Of a DNA stretch of 64,000 nucleotides, positions 24,155-34,651 are shown in pieces. The translations under genes and the position numbers were made by a program. Position 1 is the stretch's first letter, and each line of letters starts with the position of its first letter. This DNA comes from Sphingobium xanthum (GTDB taxonomy: Bacteria; Pseudomonadota; Alphaproteobacteria; Sphingomonadales; Sphingomonadaceae): NCBI RefSeq assembly GCF_019737615.1, contig NZ_JAHKKS010000013.1, positions 37,748 through 101,747 on the forward strand, in the 5' to 3' direction. The notes under the pieces were generated by a model. That model did no database searches. It was not told where the DNA came from and worked only from the letters and a program-made list of their open reading frames with translations.

Positions 24155-25293
24155 GCTTGCTCCACCGCCAGTGCGGCCTGCAGCGCTTCACCGAGCGCCT
24201 CAACGATCGCTTCATCCACGTTCAGCGTCAGCGAGATACGCAGCCGCGCCGTCCCGCGCGGCACGGTCGGCGGCCGAATGCCGCGCACGTCGAAGCCCGC
24301 CGCCTGCAATGCCGTCGCCATGCGCATCGTCCGCGCATCATCACTCAGGATCACCGGCAATATCTGGCTCGTCGGCGCGGCCAGACCCAGCGGGGCGCAA
24401 ATATGCTGCGCAGCATGATCGATCAGCCGGGCCAGCCGCGCCCGCCGATCGTCCGCTGCCAGCATGCGCTCCAGCGCCGCCGCGACGCCGACCGCCATCA
24501 GCGGCGAGGGCGCCGTCGAGAAGACGAAGCTGCGCCCGCGATTGACCAGCAGATCGATGATCGGCCGCGCCGCCGTCACCAGCGCACCTTCGACACCTAA
24601 CCCCTTGCCGCAGGTGTGCAGCGCGATGACATCCTCGCGCCCTTCCAGCGCCGCGCCGATGCCGCGCCCGCCCGGCCCATGCACCGCCGTCGCATGTGCC
24701 TCGTCGAGGATGAGCATGCCGTCATGCCGCGCCGCGACCTGCGCCAGCGCCCCGACCGGCGCGACATCGCCGTCCATCGAATAGAGCGTCTCCACGACGA
24801 TCCACGGCCGCCCGGTCCCGCCCCCCGCGCGCCATCCCGCAATCGCATCGTCGAATCCCTGCGGGTCATTATGCGCCACCAGCACCGATGTCGCCCGGCT
24901 GAGCTTCATCCCGTCATGCGCGCTCGCATGGATCAGCGCATCGGCAACGATCAGATCCTCCGGCCCCGGCAACCCTGCGAGCAGGGCCATATTGGCCGCG
25001 AAGCCATTGCCGAGATATAGTGCCGCCTCGCTGCCGAAGATCGCCGCAGCCCGCGCCTCCAGCGCCTCATGCTCGGGCGCATTGCCGCGCAGCAGCCGCG
25101 ATCCGCCCGAACCCGCCGGCACGCCCCGCGCCACCGCCTGCGCGATCGTCGCACCGATCACCGGATCGCCCGCCAGGCCGAGATAGTCGTTGGACGCGAA
25201 ATCATGCCCCGCGCGCGGCATGAGCACGCGCCGCCGCGCTCGCCGCTCCAGCGCGTCGAGCTGCGCACGAAAGGGATCGAGCGTCGCCGTCAT
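24151..25293 (-). CDS. bioF: 8-amino-7-oxononanoate synthase
   Basis: The 380-residue PLP enzyme condenses pimeloyl thioester with alanine. Motifs include HDFASNDYLGLAGDP near residue 30, GSGGSRLLRGN, ALYLGNGFAANMALL and LILDEAHATAVHGPGGRG. The PLP lysine lies in LHTCGKGLGVEGALV. It is the first gene of the bio operon; I see no BioR or BirA-type palindrome clear enough to call upstream. Confidence 0.95.
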   Translation of the reverse strand: MTATLDPFRAQLDALERRARRRVLMPRAGHDFASNDYLGLAGDPVIGATIAQAVARGVPAGSGGSRLLRGNAPEHEALEARAAAIFGSEAALYLGNGFAANMALLAGLPGPEDLIVADALIHASAHDGMKLSRATSVLVAHNDPQGFDDAIAGWRAGGGTGRPWIVVETLYSMDGDVAPVGALAQVAARHDGMLILDEAHATAVHGPGGRGIGAALEGREDVIALHTCGKGLGVEGALVTAARPIIDLLVNRGRSFVFSTAPSPLMAVGVAAALERMLAADDRRARLARLIDHAAQHICAPLGLAAPTSQILPVILSDDARTMRMATALQAAGFDVRGIRPPTVPRGTARLRISLTLNVDEAIVEALGEALQAALAVEQA

Positions 25294-25335
25294 GCCGGGC
25301 CTATAGCCGCCCCTGTCCCCTCTGGCTACGCGCGC

Positions 25336-27327
25336 TCAGGCCGGATTGTGCGCAGCGAGAAACTTCTCCAGCCGGTCCAGCCAGTCCTTGAGATTCTCCG
25401 GCTTGTCGAGGCCATGGCCCTCGTCCGCATAGCTGTGCGTCTCGAACTTCTTGCCCGCCAGCTTGAGCGCATCGATCAGCATCTTGCTCTGCCGGGGCGG
25501 CACCGTTGTGTCCTGCTCGCCATAAGCGATCAGCACCGGCACCTGGAGCTTTGCCGCCTGCTGCACCGGGGAGACCGACGCCATGTCAAAATCCGCCGCG
25601 CCACGGACCTTTTCGCGCCAGTCGTTCTGATATTTCTTGCTGATGAAGAAATCGAGCTGATAGCTCAGTTGCCGCTTGAGGTCCGTCACGCCCGCGAAGC
25701 TCACCGCGCAGCGATAGCGCTCGGGATTGCGGATCGCGCCCCAGAGCGCGGCGTAACCGCCATAGGACGAGCCCACGAGACAGACCCGTTTCGGGTCGAT
25801 GATCCCTTCCTTGGCGAGCCAATCCATGCCGTCGTCGAGATCGTCCTGCATGGTGCGGCCCCACTGGCCATAGCCCTTGTCGGAAAACTCCTTACCATAG
25901 CCGCTCGACCCGCGAAAATTGGGCTGTAGCACCGCGTAGCCGCGATTGACGAGGAACTGGACTTCGGTGTTGAAGCTGAGGTCGTCGCGCACGCCATAGG
26001 GCCCGCCATGCGGCAGGATGACCAACGGCAGACCTTTAGCGGGCCGCCCCTTGGGCAAGGTAAGATAAGCGGGGATTTCGAGGCCGTCTCGCGCCTTGTA
26101 GGTGACATAGCGCGTCTTCGGCAGGTCCGCCGGCTTCAGTCTCGCAAAGGGCACGAAATAGCGGGTCATCTTCCCTTGTGCGGGTTCGAAGATGTAGTAG
26201 CGGCCCGGGTCATTGCTGTCCCCGCTCCACACCATGATGACGCCTTTATTCCTGCTCCAGGAGGTCATCCAGTTCTGTCGACCCTTGAGCCCACCGTCGA
26301 TCAGCCCCTGAAGCTCGGAAAGCTCCTTGTCGAAAAAGTGGATGCGCTCCCGGTCGTCGGTGTAGCTCGCGTAGAGCAGTTGTTTGCCGTCGGCTGTCGT
26401 ATCGTAATCGGTTATGTCGTTGACCGGATGGTCATAAACCTTCTCGCCGATCTCGCGCGTCGCGAGGTTGAATTTGTAAAGCGCGTAGCGGCCCGAATTC
26501 TCGTTGGAGAGCGTGTAGCCCTCATCGGACCCCTGGTAGACACGGATGACATCGAGGATCGCATCCTCGTCGTCCACTTTCGGCTTGGCGATGGTCTGGA
26601 AGTCCTCACCCTCCGCACGCCGGTAGACGACGCGGTAGGTCCTGCCCGAGAAGCCAAGTCCCATGCGTACCACGCCCGCATTGTCGGCGATCCATTCCCA
26701 GATGTAGCTGCGCGCCTTGGTGACTTCCTTGCTTTCGCCGGTCGCCAGATCGAAGCGAAAGACCGATGGATATTCGTAGATCGTCTTCTGGATTGAGAGG
26801 AGAATCCACGCGCCGTCGGGATCGACGTAGAGCACATCGTCGCCCTCCAGCCCCTGCTGCTTGCGACCGACGAATTTCGGCTCTCGTGTCTCGATATCGT
26901 AAGAAAGCAGGCGGGTCGCCCGCGCCTCGTCGCCATACCAGGGCACGGTGGTCGCCAGGCTGATGAGGAGGCGCTTGCTCCCGGCCCAGCGATAGTTGGC
27001 GAGTTCGAACTTCTCGGGGATGGTCATGGCGAACGGCTCGGCCTTGCCGAGCAGGTCGAAGACGACCAGTTTCGTCTGCTTGTCCTGGTTGCTGCGCGCT
27101 AGCAGGTGATGGCCGTCCGGCGAAATCTTGAAGTCGCTGTACCAGGGCACTTCGGCGAAAGCCGCGCTCGGAATGATCGGCGGGACTGCCTCTTGCGCGG
27201 CAATGGCGGCCGGCGACAATGCAGGCGGAGCGGCATCTTGCGCAAAACTCGTCGTGGCAAGCGACACGAGACCCATCAGCGCAGCGCCCTTCAGCGCGCG
27301 CGCAACAGTCACCACAGAATCGATCAT
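25336..27327 (-). CDS. Exported S9-family prolyl oligopeptidase-like peptidase
   Basis: The 663-residue protein has a signal peptide (VTVARALKGAALMGLVSLA, cleaved near SFAQ), a beta-propeller region and a C-terminal alpha/beta-hydrolase domain. The nucleophile serine is in GSSYGGYAALWG, an aspartate lies in AYGEQDTTVPP and the histidine in YADEGHGLDK. This is the acylaminoacyl-peptidase/DPP IV-like type common in sphingomonads. It acts on peptides in the periplasm. I start at 27327 after GGGGGAAGAAGG; the longer frame upstream has no signal peptide. Confidence 0.9.
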   Translation of the reverse strand: MIDSVVTVARALKGAALMGLVSLATTSFAQDAAPPALSPAAIAAQEAVPPIIPSAAFAEVPWYSDFKISPDGHHLLARSNQDKQTKLVVFDLLGKAEPFAMTIPEKFELANYRWAGSKRLLISLATTVPWYGDEARATRLLSYDIETREPKFVGRKQQGLEGDDVLYVDPDGAWILLSIQKTIYEYPSVFRFDLATGESKEVTKARSYIWEWIADNAGVVRMGLGFSGRTYRVVYRRAEGEDFQTIAKPKVDDEDAILDVIRVYQGSDEGYTLSNENSGRYALYKFNLATREIGEKVYDHPVNDITDYDTTADGKQLLYASYTDDRERIHFFDKELSELQGLIDGGLKGRQNWMTSWSRNKGVIMVWSGDSNDPGRYYIFEPAQGKMTRYFVPFARLKPADLPKTRYVTYKARDGLEIPAYLTLPKGRPAKGLPLVILPHGGPYGVRDDLSFNTEVQFLVNRGYAVLQPNFRGSSGYGKEFSDKGYGQWGRTMQDDLDDGMDWLAKEGIIDPKRVCLVGSSYGGYAALWGAIRNPERYRCAVSFAGVTDLKRQLSYQLDFFISKKYQNDWREKVRGAADFDMASVSPVQQAAKLQVPVLIAYGEQDTTVPPRQSKMLIDALKLAGKKFETHSYADEGHGLDKPENLKDWLDRLEKFLAAHNPA

Positions 27328-27428
27328 CCTTCTTCCCCCTGCGCCTCTCTTGCCGCAGGCTGCGGGCAGTTTGAAGCCTCCCGACAGAAGAAACATCGTT
27401 AACGGAGGCGACTGGACATGAAAGAAAA

Positions 27429-27458
27429 AGCCCGCCCGGACCGCAGTCCGGACGGGCT
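27429..27458 (-). terminator. Rho-independent terminator of the PEP-CTERM gene
   Basis: AGCCCGCCCGGAC (27429-27441) pairs with GTCCGGACGGGCT (27446-27458) over a 4-base loop with one mismatch. On the minus strand it is followed by TTTTTCTTTC. It lies 27 bases after the stop of the gene at 27485-28189. Confidence 0.85.
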
Positions 27459-27484
27459 CTCCCAGTCCCCAAAGGAAAAAGCGA

Positions 27485-28189
27485 TCAGGCGAAGCTGACG
27501 GAGGCCTTGCGGCGGCGCATGGCGGCACCGGCGAGCGCGAAGCCACCGATCATCATGCCCCAGGTCGCTGGCTCGGGAACGGCGCCCGGTGCGACGCGAT
27601 CGATCGAGACGTTGTCGATGATCACGCCGATATTGTCGGCGCTCGGCGAACCGATATAGGCCTTGAAGCTGCCCGCAACGCTTGCCGTGAACGAAAGCGA
27701 GTAGGTGATGTAACCATAGTTGCTCGGAATGCTGAACGTGGTCGCATCGAGATTCGTGCTGTTGATGTCACCGAAGACGAACGGGCTTCCGCCGATCGTG
27801 ATCGTGACGTCTTCGTATATCATCGCGCCCGACTGCGACAGGAAACCGTAATTGACGTCTTCCGTCGATCCGCGCTGGCTGCCGCTCAGGTCGAAGGTCA
27901 GCGAGACGAGGTCGCCGGCGCTGAAACCGAACACGCTCTTCGTGACGAGACGGCCGCCATTGCCCGTCGATCCGTCCAGATCGACGCAGCCGCCGCTGGC
28001 GCAGTTCAGGCCCGGAAAGCCTTTCAGATAATCGACCGTGCCATCCACAACGTCGAAATTAGCGAAACCGGCATAGTTGAGTATCGACGCGCCCGCTTCG
28101 CCATCGAAATTGTCGGTCAGAAGATTGGTCGCATTGGCCGGCAGGCTAAGCGCCAGCGCCGATGCCGCGACGAGCAAGGAAAGCTTCAT
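27485..28189 (-). CDS. PEP-CTERM exported protein
   Basis: The 234-residue precursor has a signal peptide (LSLLVAASALALSLPANA) and a jelly-roll-like beta body (DLVSLTFDLSGSQRG and YITYSLSFTASVAGSFKAYI). It ends with the sorting tail VPEPATWGMMIGGFALAGAA followed by MRRRK. Exosortase would cleave at PEP and release it to the surface or matrix. I start at 28189, where GGGAG has proper spacing; a second ATG two codons earlier is possible. It has its own terminator, so it is probably a single-gene transcript. Confidence 0.85.
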   Translation of the reverse strand: MKLSLLVAASALALSLPANATNLLTDNFDGEAGASILNYAGFANFDVVDGTVDYLKGFPGLNCASGGCVDLDGSTGNGGRLVTKSVFGFSAGDLVSLTFDLSGSQRGSTEDVNYGFLSQSGAMIYEDVTITIGGSPFVFGDINSTNLDATTFSIPSNYGYITYSLSFTASVAGSFKAYIGSPSADNIGVIIDNVSIDRVAPGAVPEPATWGMMIGGFALAGAAMRRRKASVSFA

Positions 28190-28313
28190 GATCATGACTC
28201 CCACAAGCGGAAGGATTCCCATTCCGACCGCGTCGCGATGAATAGCAAAGGTTAACGCAAAACGCCATGCCGTTAAGCATGGCCGCGCAAGCCTGATTGC
28301 CCCATAACGGGAA

Positions 28314-28347
28314 GAGCCCGCCCGGACCTCTCAGTCCGGACGGGCTC
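28314..28347 (-). terminator. Hairpin downstream of hppA
   Basis: GAGCCCGCCCGGAC (28314-28327) pairs with GTCCGGACGGGCTC (28334-28347) around a 6-base loop with one mismatch. It lies 40 bases after the hppA stop. There is no strong U tract. Its stem is almost identical to that at 27429-27458, on the other side of the PEP-CTERM gene. Confidence 0.65.
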
Positions 28348-28386
28348 CCTCCTCTCCCGTCTACCGGGATATGCGCCGGAGCTGTT

Positions 28387-30501
28387 TTACATCGCCCCGT
28401 GCGCCAGCGCGGCGAGCAGAAGCAGCGCCACGATGTTGGTGATCTTGATCATCGGATTGACCGCCGGGCCAGCCGTGTCCTTGTAGGGATCGCCGACCGT
28501 GTCGCCCGTCACCGCGGCCTTGTGAGCGTCAGAGCCCTTGCCGCCATGATTGCCGTCTTCGATATACTTCTTGGCATTGTCCCAAGCGCCGCCGCCCGAG
28601 GTCATCGAGATGGCGACGAACAGACCCGAGACGATGACCCCCAGCAGCAGCGCACCGACGGCGGCAAAGCCTTCCGCCTGCCCCGCGACGGCCGTGATCA
28701 CGAAATAGACCACGATCGGCGCCAGCACCGGCAGCAGCGAGGGGATGATCATCTCCTTGATCGCCGCCTTGGTCACGATGTCCACGGTGCGGGCATAATT
28801 GGGCCGCGAGGTGCCCTCCATGATGCCCGGATTGCTGCGGAACTGCTCGCGCACGTCCTCGACCACCGCACCGGCCGCGCGGCCCACGGCAGTCATGCCG
28901 AAGGCGCCGAACAGATAGGGCAGCAAAGCGCCCAGCAGCAGGCCGACGATGACGTAAGGATTGCTCAGCGAGAAATCGACCGTCACGTCCGGGAAATACT
29001 GCTTGAGGTCTTCGGTATAGGCACCGAACAGCACCAGTGCCGCCAGCGCCGCCGAGCCGATGGCATAGCCCTTGGTAACAGCCTTGGTGGTGTTGCCGAC
29101 CGCATCCAGCGCGTCCGTGCGCGTGCGCACGTCGTCCGGCAGGCCCGCCATTTCGGCGATACCGCCCGCATTGTCGGTGACCGGGCCGTAAGCGTCGAGC
29201 GCGACGACCATGCCGGCGAGCGCCAGCAGCGCGGTCGCGGCGAAGGCGACGCCCATGATGCCGGCGATCTGGAACGTCGCGACCACGGCGACCACGATCA
29301 CCAGAGTCGGCAGCGCGGTCGATTCGAGGCTGATGGCGAGGCCCTGGATCACGTTGGTGCCGTGACCCGTGACCGACGCCTTGGCGATCGACTTGACCGG
29401 GCGATAGTTGGTGCCAGTGTAATATTCTGTGATCCACACCAGCAGGCCGGTCACCGCGAGGCCGATCAGCATGCAGTAAAAGAGATCCATGCCGGCGTAG
29501 CCGCCGGTGCCGTCGATGCCCGCGCCGATCGCCGTGTACATGTCGCCGCCCAGCGCATAGCTGGTCGCGAAATAGATGGCGGGGACCGAGAGGATCGCGG
29601 TCGTCCAGAAGCCCTTGTAAAGCGCGCCCATGATGTTGTTGGACGCGCCGAGGCGCACGAAATAGGTGCCGATGATCGAGGTGATGATGCACACGCCGCC
29701 GACGATCAGCGGGAGCGACATCAGCTGCATGAGCTGCGCAGCCGGTGCATCGACCAGCAGCGCGATGGAGACCATAGTGAGGCCGATCGTGACCACATAG
29801 GTCTCGAACAGGTCCGCCGCCATGCCCGCGCAGTCGCCGACATTGTCGCCGACATTGTCCGCGATCACGGCCGGGTTGCGTGGGTCGTCCTCGGGAATGC
29901 CGGCCTCGACCTTGCCGACGAGATCGGCTCCGACGTCCGCGGCTTTGGTGAAGATGCCGCCGCCGAGACGCGCGAAGATGGAGATGAGCGAAGCGCCGAG
30001 CGCCTGCGCGGTGAGCGCCAGCACGATCTCGCGATCATTGGGGGCCATGCCGCCAGGGCCGGTCAGATACCAATAGAGCACGGCGATCGCGAGCAGGCCG
30101 AGACCCGCCACCAGCATGCCGGTGATCGCGCCGGAGCGGAAGGCCAAGGTGAGGCCGCCCTGCAGCGATGTGCGCGCAGCCTCGGCCGTGCGCACATTGG
30201 CGCGCACCGAAATGTGCATGCCGACATAACCGGCCACGCCCGACAGCACGGCGCCGATCAGGAAGGAGACGGTGGGGAGCACGCCGAGCGTCGCGGCGAC
30301 GATGACGGCAACGATCACGCCGACAATGGCGATGGTGGTATATTGCCGCCCTAGATAGGCCTTGGCGCCTTCCTGAATTGCGCCGGCGATTTCCTGCATT
30401 TTTGCGTCGCCTGCCGATGCCCCGAGCACCTGGCGGCTGGTCACGAAACCATAGATCACGGCCAAGAGGCCGCAGCCAATGGCGATCAACACCGATGTCA
30501 T
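28387..30501 (-). CDS. hppA: Membrane-bound proton-translocating pyrophosphatase
   Basis: The 704-residue protein has about 16 membrane helices and the pyrophosphate-binding motifs [20 protein letters not shown] and [21 protein letters not shown] late conserved segment reads [20 protein letters not shown]. The sequence [17 protein letters not shown] has lysine at the position that separates potassium-independent from potassium-dependent enzymes, so this is expected to be the K+-independent type. It couples pyrophosphate hydrolysis to proton export. I start at 30501 ([11 protein letters not shown]), preceded by AGGGG. Confidence 0.95.
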   Translation of the reverse strand: MTSVLIAIGCGLLAVIYGFVTSRQVLGASAGDAKMQEIAGAIQEGAKAYLGRQYTTIAIVGVIVAVIVAATLGVLPTVSFLIGAVLSGVAGYVGMHISVRANVRTAEAARTSLQGGLTLAFRSGAITGMLVAGLGLLAIAVLYWYLTGPGGMAPNDREIVLALTAQALGASLISIFARLGGGIFTKAADVGADLVGKVEAGIPEDDPRNPAVIADNVGDNVGDCAGMAADLFETYVVTIGLTMVSIALLVDAPAAQLMQLMSLPLIVGGVCIITSIIGTYFVRLGASNNIMGALYKGFWTTAILSVPAIYFATSYALGGDMYTAIGAGIDGTGGYAGMDLFYCMLIGLAVTGLLVWITEYYTGTNYRPVKSIAKASVTGHGTNVIQGLAISLESTALPTLVIVVAVVATFQIAGIMGVAFAATALLALAGMVVALDAYGPVTDNAGGIAEMAGLPDDVRTRTDALDAVGNTTKAVTKGYAIGSAALAALVLFGAYTEDLKQYFPDVTVDFSLSNPYVIVGLLLGALLPYLFGAFGMTAVGRAAGAVVEDVREQFRSNPGIMEGTSRPNYARTVDIVTKAAIKEMIIPSLLPVLAPIVVYFVITAVAGQAEGFAAVGALLLGVIVSGLFVAISMTSGGGAWDNAKKYIEDGNHGGKGSDAHKAAVTGDTVGDPYKDTAGPAVNPMIKITNIVALLLLAALAHGAM

Positions 30502-30671
30502 ATCGATTTCCCCTGCTCCTATTTGCCGGGCTTTTTCCACCCTGTTTGGCTTTGGGCCGGGAACGTAAAGGTGTAGCTTGCCGCGTCAAGCGGATAAACC
30601 GGCCAGCAGCCGGGGAACCGGAAGGGAAAAGCGACGGGACCGGAACAGACCGCCCCCCCGTGGCGCGAGCG

Positions 30672-31256
30672 TCAGGCGAATTTGACCCGTTCGCCACCGT
30701 CCTCCTCGCCGCTTTGGCCTTCCGCCACCTGCGAATAGGCCGCCTGAGCAGCGGTTTGCGTCTGCGTCTCAGCCGGCCGTGCCGTCGTCAGCTGGGGCAT
30801 GGCGAGGTCGGCAATGCCCTGCAACACCCGCGCGCCGGACGGACCCTGGGCAGGGAACGGCGCGTGCGACGGCAGGGCGACCGTCACAACATCGGGTGCG
30901 GAGGTCGCGGGCACGAACTGGGCGGGCGCGCTCGAGGGAGCAGGCACAGTTCCATAATTCTGCGCGCCGTCGCCGATGCCCAAATAGGCCGTCGCGGCCG
31001 CATCGTCGTCAGCGATCCGCTCAGGCTCTGCTTCCCGCGCAAGTGGTGGCGGCACTGCGGGCGGGGAATAGGTCAGCACGTCGCCATCTTCCGGTTCGCC
31101 CGGCTCGTACACGACGCCGGGAGACGCCGCCGCCGGCGTCGGCTCGGACGCCGAGGCCACGGCCTGCACCCCGGATGCGCCGCCGAGAAGCGGAAGCCCC
31201 GGCTGAAGCGGCGAGGCAGCGCCGGGAGACGAAAATCCCCCCAGGGAAAAAGTCAT
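30672..31256 (-). CDS. Hypothetical low-complexity Pro/Ala-rich protein
   Basis: The 194-residue product begins MTFSLGGFSSPGAASPLQPG and is rich in Ala, Pro, Ser and Gly, with acidic patches (YEPGEPEDGDVLTY, GEEDGGERVKFA). No domain, signal peptide or membrane helix is evident. GGGAG lies ahead of the ATG at 31256, which is why I prefer it to longer starts. It lies between thiL and hppA on the same strand. I do not recognise it. Confidence 0.6.
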   Translation of the reverse strand: MTFSLGGFSSPGAASPLQPGLPLLGGASGVQAVASASEPTPAAASPGVVYEPGEPEDGDVLTYSPPAVPPPLAREAEPERIADDDAAATAYLGIGDGAQNYGTVPAPSSAPAQFVPATSAPDVVTVALPSHAPFPAQGPSGARVLQGIADLAMPQLTTARPAETQTQTAAQAAYSQVAEGQSGEEDGGERVKFA

Positions 31257-31430
31257 GATGAAGCTCCCACGCGGTCCCCGGGCATGTCCTCTAGTGCCCA
31301 TGCGTTGCGCAGGCGCAAAGCGACGTGACTTCCGCGATAGTAAGCCTAATCGGCGGTTAGGGGTGATCCGCCTATATGGGGCGCTGGCGCGCGGACAGTC
31401 CGGAAGCGACGCCATTCCTTCCAACCCAAA

Positions 31431-32351
31431 TCAGCCATGCTCATACCCCAACCGGTCAGGCACAGGCACTGGCTGACCGTCGAGCAGGATCGAGAGGCCC
31501 TCGCCGTCCGTGAAGCGGCCGATCTCGATCAATGCCTCCGGTGGAGCGACATCGGCCCCCAGCGCCACGAGCAGAACATAGTCGTCCCCGGCCGTCGCAG
31601 CAGTTAGCCGTGCCTCGACGGACGCGCCCCTTTCCGCCTCGAAAGCCTGCGACAAAGGCACATGCCCGATCTCGACCGCGCAGCCGCTGGCATCGGCCAT
31701 CCGCCGCGCATCGATAAGCAGACCGTCGGACACATCCATCATTGCCCGCACCATCGGGGCCAGTGATCGCCCCAGCGCCACATGCGGCTGCGGCAGGCGA
31801 TAGGCGGACACCAGGGCATCCGGCGCTTCGTGGCCTTCGTTCAGCAGAGCGAGGCCCGCGCCAGCGTCGCCGATCGGGCCGGACACGTAGAGCCTGTCGC
31901 CCGGCCGCGCCCCTGCCCGGCTCGGCACGCTCTGCCCCGACGGCACCTCGCCCAGCGCCGTCAGCCCGATCATGCGCGGGGCGCCCGCCGGCAGCGACAC
32001 CGTATCGCCGCCGATCAGGGGCATGCCATACTGCGTCAGCGCCTTCTCCAGCCCCTCGATAAACGCCATGTCCCAGCCATGATCGCCCTTTAGCGCATAA
32101 TTGAGCAGGCAGGCGAAGGGCGTTGCGCCCTTGGCGGCGAGATCGGAGAGATTGACGGCCGCCAGCTTCCAGCCGACCGTTTCCGCCGGATCGTCCGGCC
32201 GGAAATGCACACCCTCGATCATCGTGTCGCTGGTGAGCACGAGCTGATCCGCCCGCGCGGCAAGCACGGCGGCATCGTCCATCAGGCCCCGCGCCGCCGG
32301 GTCCGTGGCCATCCGCTTCAGCCGGCGGAGAAAATCCGCCTCGCCGCTCAT
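31431..32351 (-). CDS. thiL: Thiamine-monophosphate kinase
   Basis: The 306-residue protein phosphorylates thiamine monophosphate to the diphosphate. ThiL features are DAAVLAARADQLVLTSDTMI (metal and ATP site), VNLSDLAAKGATPFACLL, GGDTVSLPAGAPRMIGLTAL and MDVSDGLLIDARRMADAS. It follows nusB with a 13-base gap, an order common in alphaproteobacteria and other bacteria. Confidence 0.95.
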   Translation of the reverse strand: MSGEADFLRRLKRMATDPAARGLMDDAAVLAARADQLVLTSDTMIEGVHFRPDDPAETVGWKLAAVNLSDLAAKGATPFACLLNYALKGDHGWDMAFIEGLEKALTQYGMPLIGGDTVSLPAGAPRMIGLTALGEVPSGQSVPSRAGARPGDRLYVSGPIGDAGAGLALLNEGHEAPDALVSAYRLPQPHVALGRSLAPMVRAMMDVSDGLLIDARRMADASGCAVEIGHVPLSQAFEAERGASVEARLTAATAGDDYVLLVALGADVAPPEALIEIGRFTDGEGLSILLDGQPVPVPDRLGYEHG

Positions 32352-32364
32352 TTAGGCCAGATAC

Positions 32365-32811
32365 TCACGGACGCGCCGTCTTCGCGATGGCGTCGAGCAG
32401 GCCGTTCACGAAGCCCGCTTCGCGCTTGTCGTAAAAGGCATGGGCGACATCGACATATTCGCTGATGATGCTCGCCACCGGCACATCGGCCCGCGCCAGC
32501 AGTTCATAGCTGCCCGCGCGCAGGATCTGCTTCATCGGCTTGTCGAGCCGCTCGAGCGACCAGCCCTGCGCCAGCCGCCCGGCGATCAGCGCATCGATCT
32601 CCTCGCGCCGCGCATCCACGCCCTTCACCACATCGTCGAAAAAGGCTTCCTCGGCCGGGTGATAGGTCACGTCCTCGATCGTCGCGCCCAGCCGGTGCTG
32701 GTGGAACTCGTGCAGCAGCACGGCCAGCGGCGTCTGCTCCATCTCGAGCTGATAGAGCGCCTGCACCGCCGCGAGGCGGGCCGCAGAGCGCGTCTTGGAT
32801 CGACCGTTCAT
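32365..32811 (-). CDS. nusB: Transcription antitermination factor NusB
   Basis: The 148-residue all-helical protein has the NusB pattern: SAARLAAVQALYQLEMEQTP, FFDDVVKGVDARREEIDALI, LERLDKPMKQILRAGSYELL and the closing VASIISEYVDVAHAFYDKR, GFVNGLLDAIA. With NusE it promotes rRNA antitermination. It overlaps the DUF1993 gene upstream by 4 bases, and thiL follows. Confidence 0.95.
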   Translation of the reverse strand: MNGRSKTRSAARLAAVQALYQLEMEQTPLAVLLHEFHQHRLGATIEDVTYHPAEEAFFDDVVKGVDARREEIDALIAGRLAQGWSLERLDKPMKQILRAGSYELLARADVPVASIISEYVDVAHAFYDKREAGFVNGLLDAIAKTARP

Positions 32812-33335
32812 GCCGGCACCTTCAGGCGGATCTGGCCGATGAAATCGCGCTTGCCGATCGCCACGCCCTTGCCGCGCAGGATGGCATAGGCCGTCGTCGC
32901 GTGGAAAAAGAAATTGGGCGTCGAGAAGGTCATGAGGAAGGTCTCGGCCGTGAACTCCATGCGCCGCTCGCCGATAACGAAGGCCATATCGCGCCCGATG
33001 AACTGCTCGACCTCATCGCGCCCGACCGCTTCGAGCGCCGCCTGCGCCGTATCCAGCCGCTCGATCATCGCCGCGAAGCTGGCCGGCGGCTCGCTCATGT
33101 CGGGCGAGAACTGGCCCTTGCGTACGCCCTCGATCGCGCCTTGCGAGTGCACGGCGACCGACTTCACCTGATAGGCGAAGGGCAGCATGTCATCGATCAG
33201 CCGCGCGCCGATGATCTCCTCGGGCGCCGTCCCGGTCTCGGCGCAAAAGGCCTCAGCCTTGCCGACCAGCCCGCGCACGGCGCCGATGCCCTGCAGGAAA
33301 TTGGGAATGGTCGCGTCGAAGAGTGAAAAGGCCAT
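32808..33335 (-). CDS. DUF1993-family protein
   Basis: The 175-residue protein begins FSLFDATIPNFLQGIGAVRG and contains RLIDDMLPFAYQVKSVAVHS, RDMAFVIGERRMEFTAETFL and FFHATTAYAILRGKGVAIGK. This is the DUF1993 pattern, a DinB-like four-helix fold of unknown function. It lies between hisD and nusB, 11 bases after hisD and overlapping the nusB start by 4 bases. Confidence 0.87.
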   Translation of the reverse strand: MAFSLFDATIPNFLQGIGAVRGLVGKAEAFCAETGTAPEEIIGARLIDDMLPFAYQVKSVAVHSQGAIEGVRKGQFSPDMSEPPASFAAMIERLDTAQAALEAVGRDEVEQFIGRDMAFVIGERRMEFTAETFLMTFSTPNFFFHATTAYAILRGKGVAIGKRDFIGQIRLKVPA

Positions 33336-33346
33336 CGGGCTTCTCC

Positions 33347-34651
33347 TTATTTGCTTGTGCTACGGCCGAGACGCTTTGCCACGCTGGCCGCATGGGCCGG
33401 CAGTCCCTCGGCGTGCGCCAGCGCCACGGCCGCCGGGCCGATGGCATCGAGCGCCGCCTGATCGAGCTGCAGGAAACTGGTCCGCTTCATGAAGTCCAGC
33501 ACCGAAAGGCCGGACGAGAAGCGCGCGCGCCGCCCGGTCGGCAGCACATGGTTCGGCCCGGCCACATAGTCGCCGATCGCCTCGGGCGTCATGCGGCCCA
33601 TGAACACCGATCCGGCATGGCGCACGGCATCGAACAAAGGTTGCGGCGCGTCGACCGCCAGCTCCAGATGCTCGGGTGCCAGTCGATCGACCAGCGGGAT
33701 CGCCGCCAGCAGGTCCGACACGAGGATGATCGCGCCATTGTCGCGCCAGCTGATCGCCGCGCGCTCGCCGGTCGACAACTCGGCGAGCTGCCGATCGACC
33801 GCCGCCGCCACGGCATCGGCAAAGGCCGCATCGTCGGTGAACAGGATCGACTGGCTGGTCGGGTCATGCTCGGCCTGGCTCAGAAGGTCGGCCGCGATCC
33901 ACTCCGGATCGTTGCGGCCATCGGCGACAACCACGATCTCCGACGGCCCGGCGACCATGTCGATGCCGACCGTGCCATAAACCTGCCTTTTGGCCTCGGC
34001 GACCCACGCATTGCCGGGGCCGACCACGACATCTACGGGCGCGATACGCTGCGTGCCATAGGTCAGCGCCGCCACGGCCTGCGCGCCGCCGACGCGCCAG
34101 ATCTCGCTCACACCGGCGATATGCGCCGCGGCGAGTACCGCCTGATTGAGCTGCCCGCCCGGCGTCGGCGACATCATGACGATGCGCTCCACGCCCGCGA
34201 CCTTGGCCGGAATGGCATTCATCAGCAGTGAGGAGGGATAGGCCGCGAGGCCGCCCGGCACATAGATGCCCGCCGCCTCGACCGCATTCCAGCGCGCGCC
34301 GAGCCGCACGCCGGACTGATCGGTCCAGGCGCTGGCTTCCGGCTTCTGCTTCTCGTGATAGGCAGCGATCCGCCGCGCCGCGAGATTGAGCGCCTCGCGC
34401 AGATCGTCGGCAATCTCCTCATGCGCCTGCGCGCATTGCTCGGCGGTGATCGCCCAGCCTTGCGCATCGAGATCGAAGCCATCGAACCGCGCAGTCAGGT
34501 CGGCCAGCGCCGCATCGCCTTCGCCCCGCACCCGCGCGATGATCTCACGCACCGCCTGCGCGACATCCTCGTCCGCCTCGCGCCGGCCATTGACGAGCGC
34601 ATCGAACCTGTCCGCGAAATCGGCCTGCGCCATGTCCAGCCTAAGCGACAC
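33347..34651 (-). CDS. hisD: Histidinol dehydrogenase
   Basis: The 434-residue zinc enzyme oxidises histidinol to histidine in two NAD steps. Typical segments are [74 protein letters not shown] and the C-terminal [19 protein letters not shown]. The gene overlaps the end of hisG by 11 bases, so the two form a split his operon; the other his genes are elsewhere. Confidence 0.96.
   Translation of the reverse strand: MSLRLDMAQADFADRFDALVNGRREADEDVAQAVREIIARVRGEGDAALADLTARFDGFDLDAQGWAITAEQCAQAHEEIADDLREALNLAARRIAAYHEKQKPEASAWTDQSGVRLGARWNAVEAAGIYVPGGLAAYPSSLLMNAIPAKVAGVERIVMMSPTPGGQLNQAVLAAAHIAGVSEIWRVGGAQAVAALTYGTQRIAPVDVVVGPGNAWVAEAKRQVYGTVGIDMVAGPSEIVVVADGRNDPEWIAADLLSQAEHDPTSQSILFTDDAAFADAVAAAVDRQLAELSTGERAAISWRDNGAIILVSDLLAAIPLVDRLAPEHLELAVDAPQPLFDAVRHAGSVFMGRMTPEAIGDYVAGPNHVLPTGRRARFSSGLSVLDFMKRTSFLQLDQAALDAIGPAAVALAHAEGLPAHAASVAKRLGRSTSK

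Noticed and set aside
28297..30354. A 685-residue frame on the plus strand opposite hppA
   Set aside because: Its His/Arg/Asp-rich composition is the typical shadow of a GC-rich membrane protein gene; hppA is certain on the other strand.
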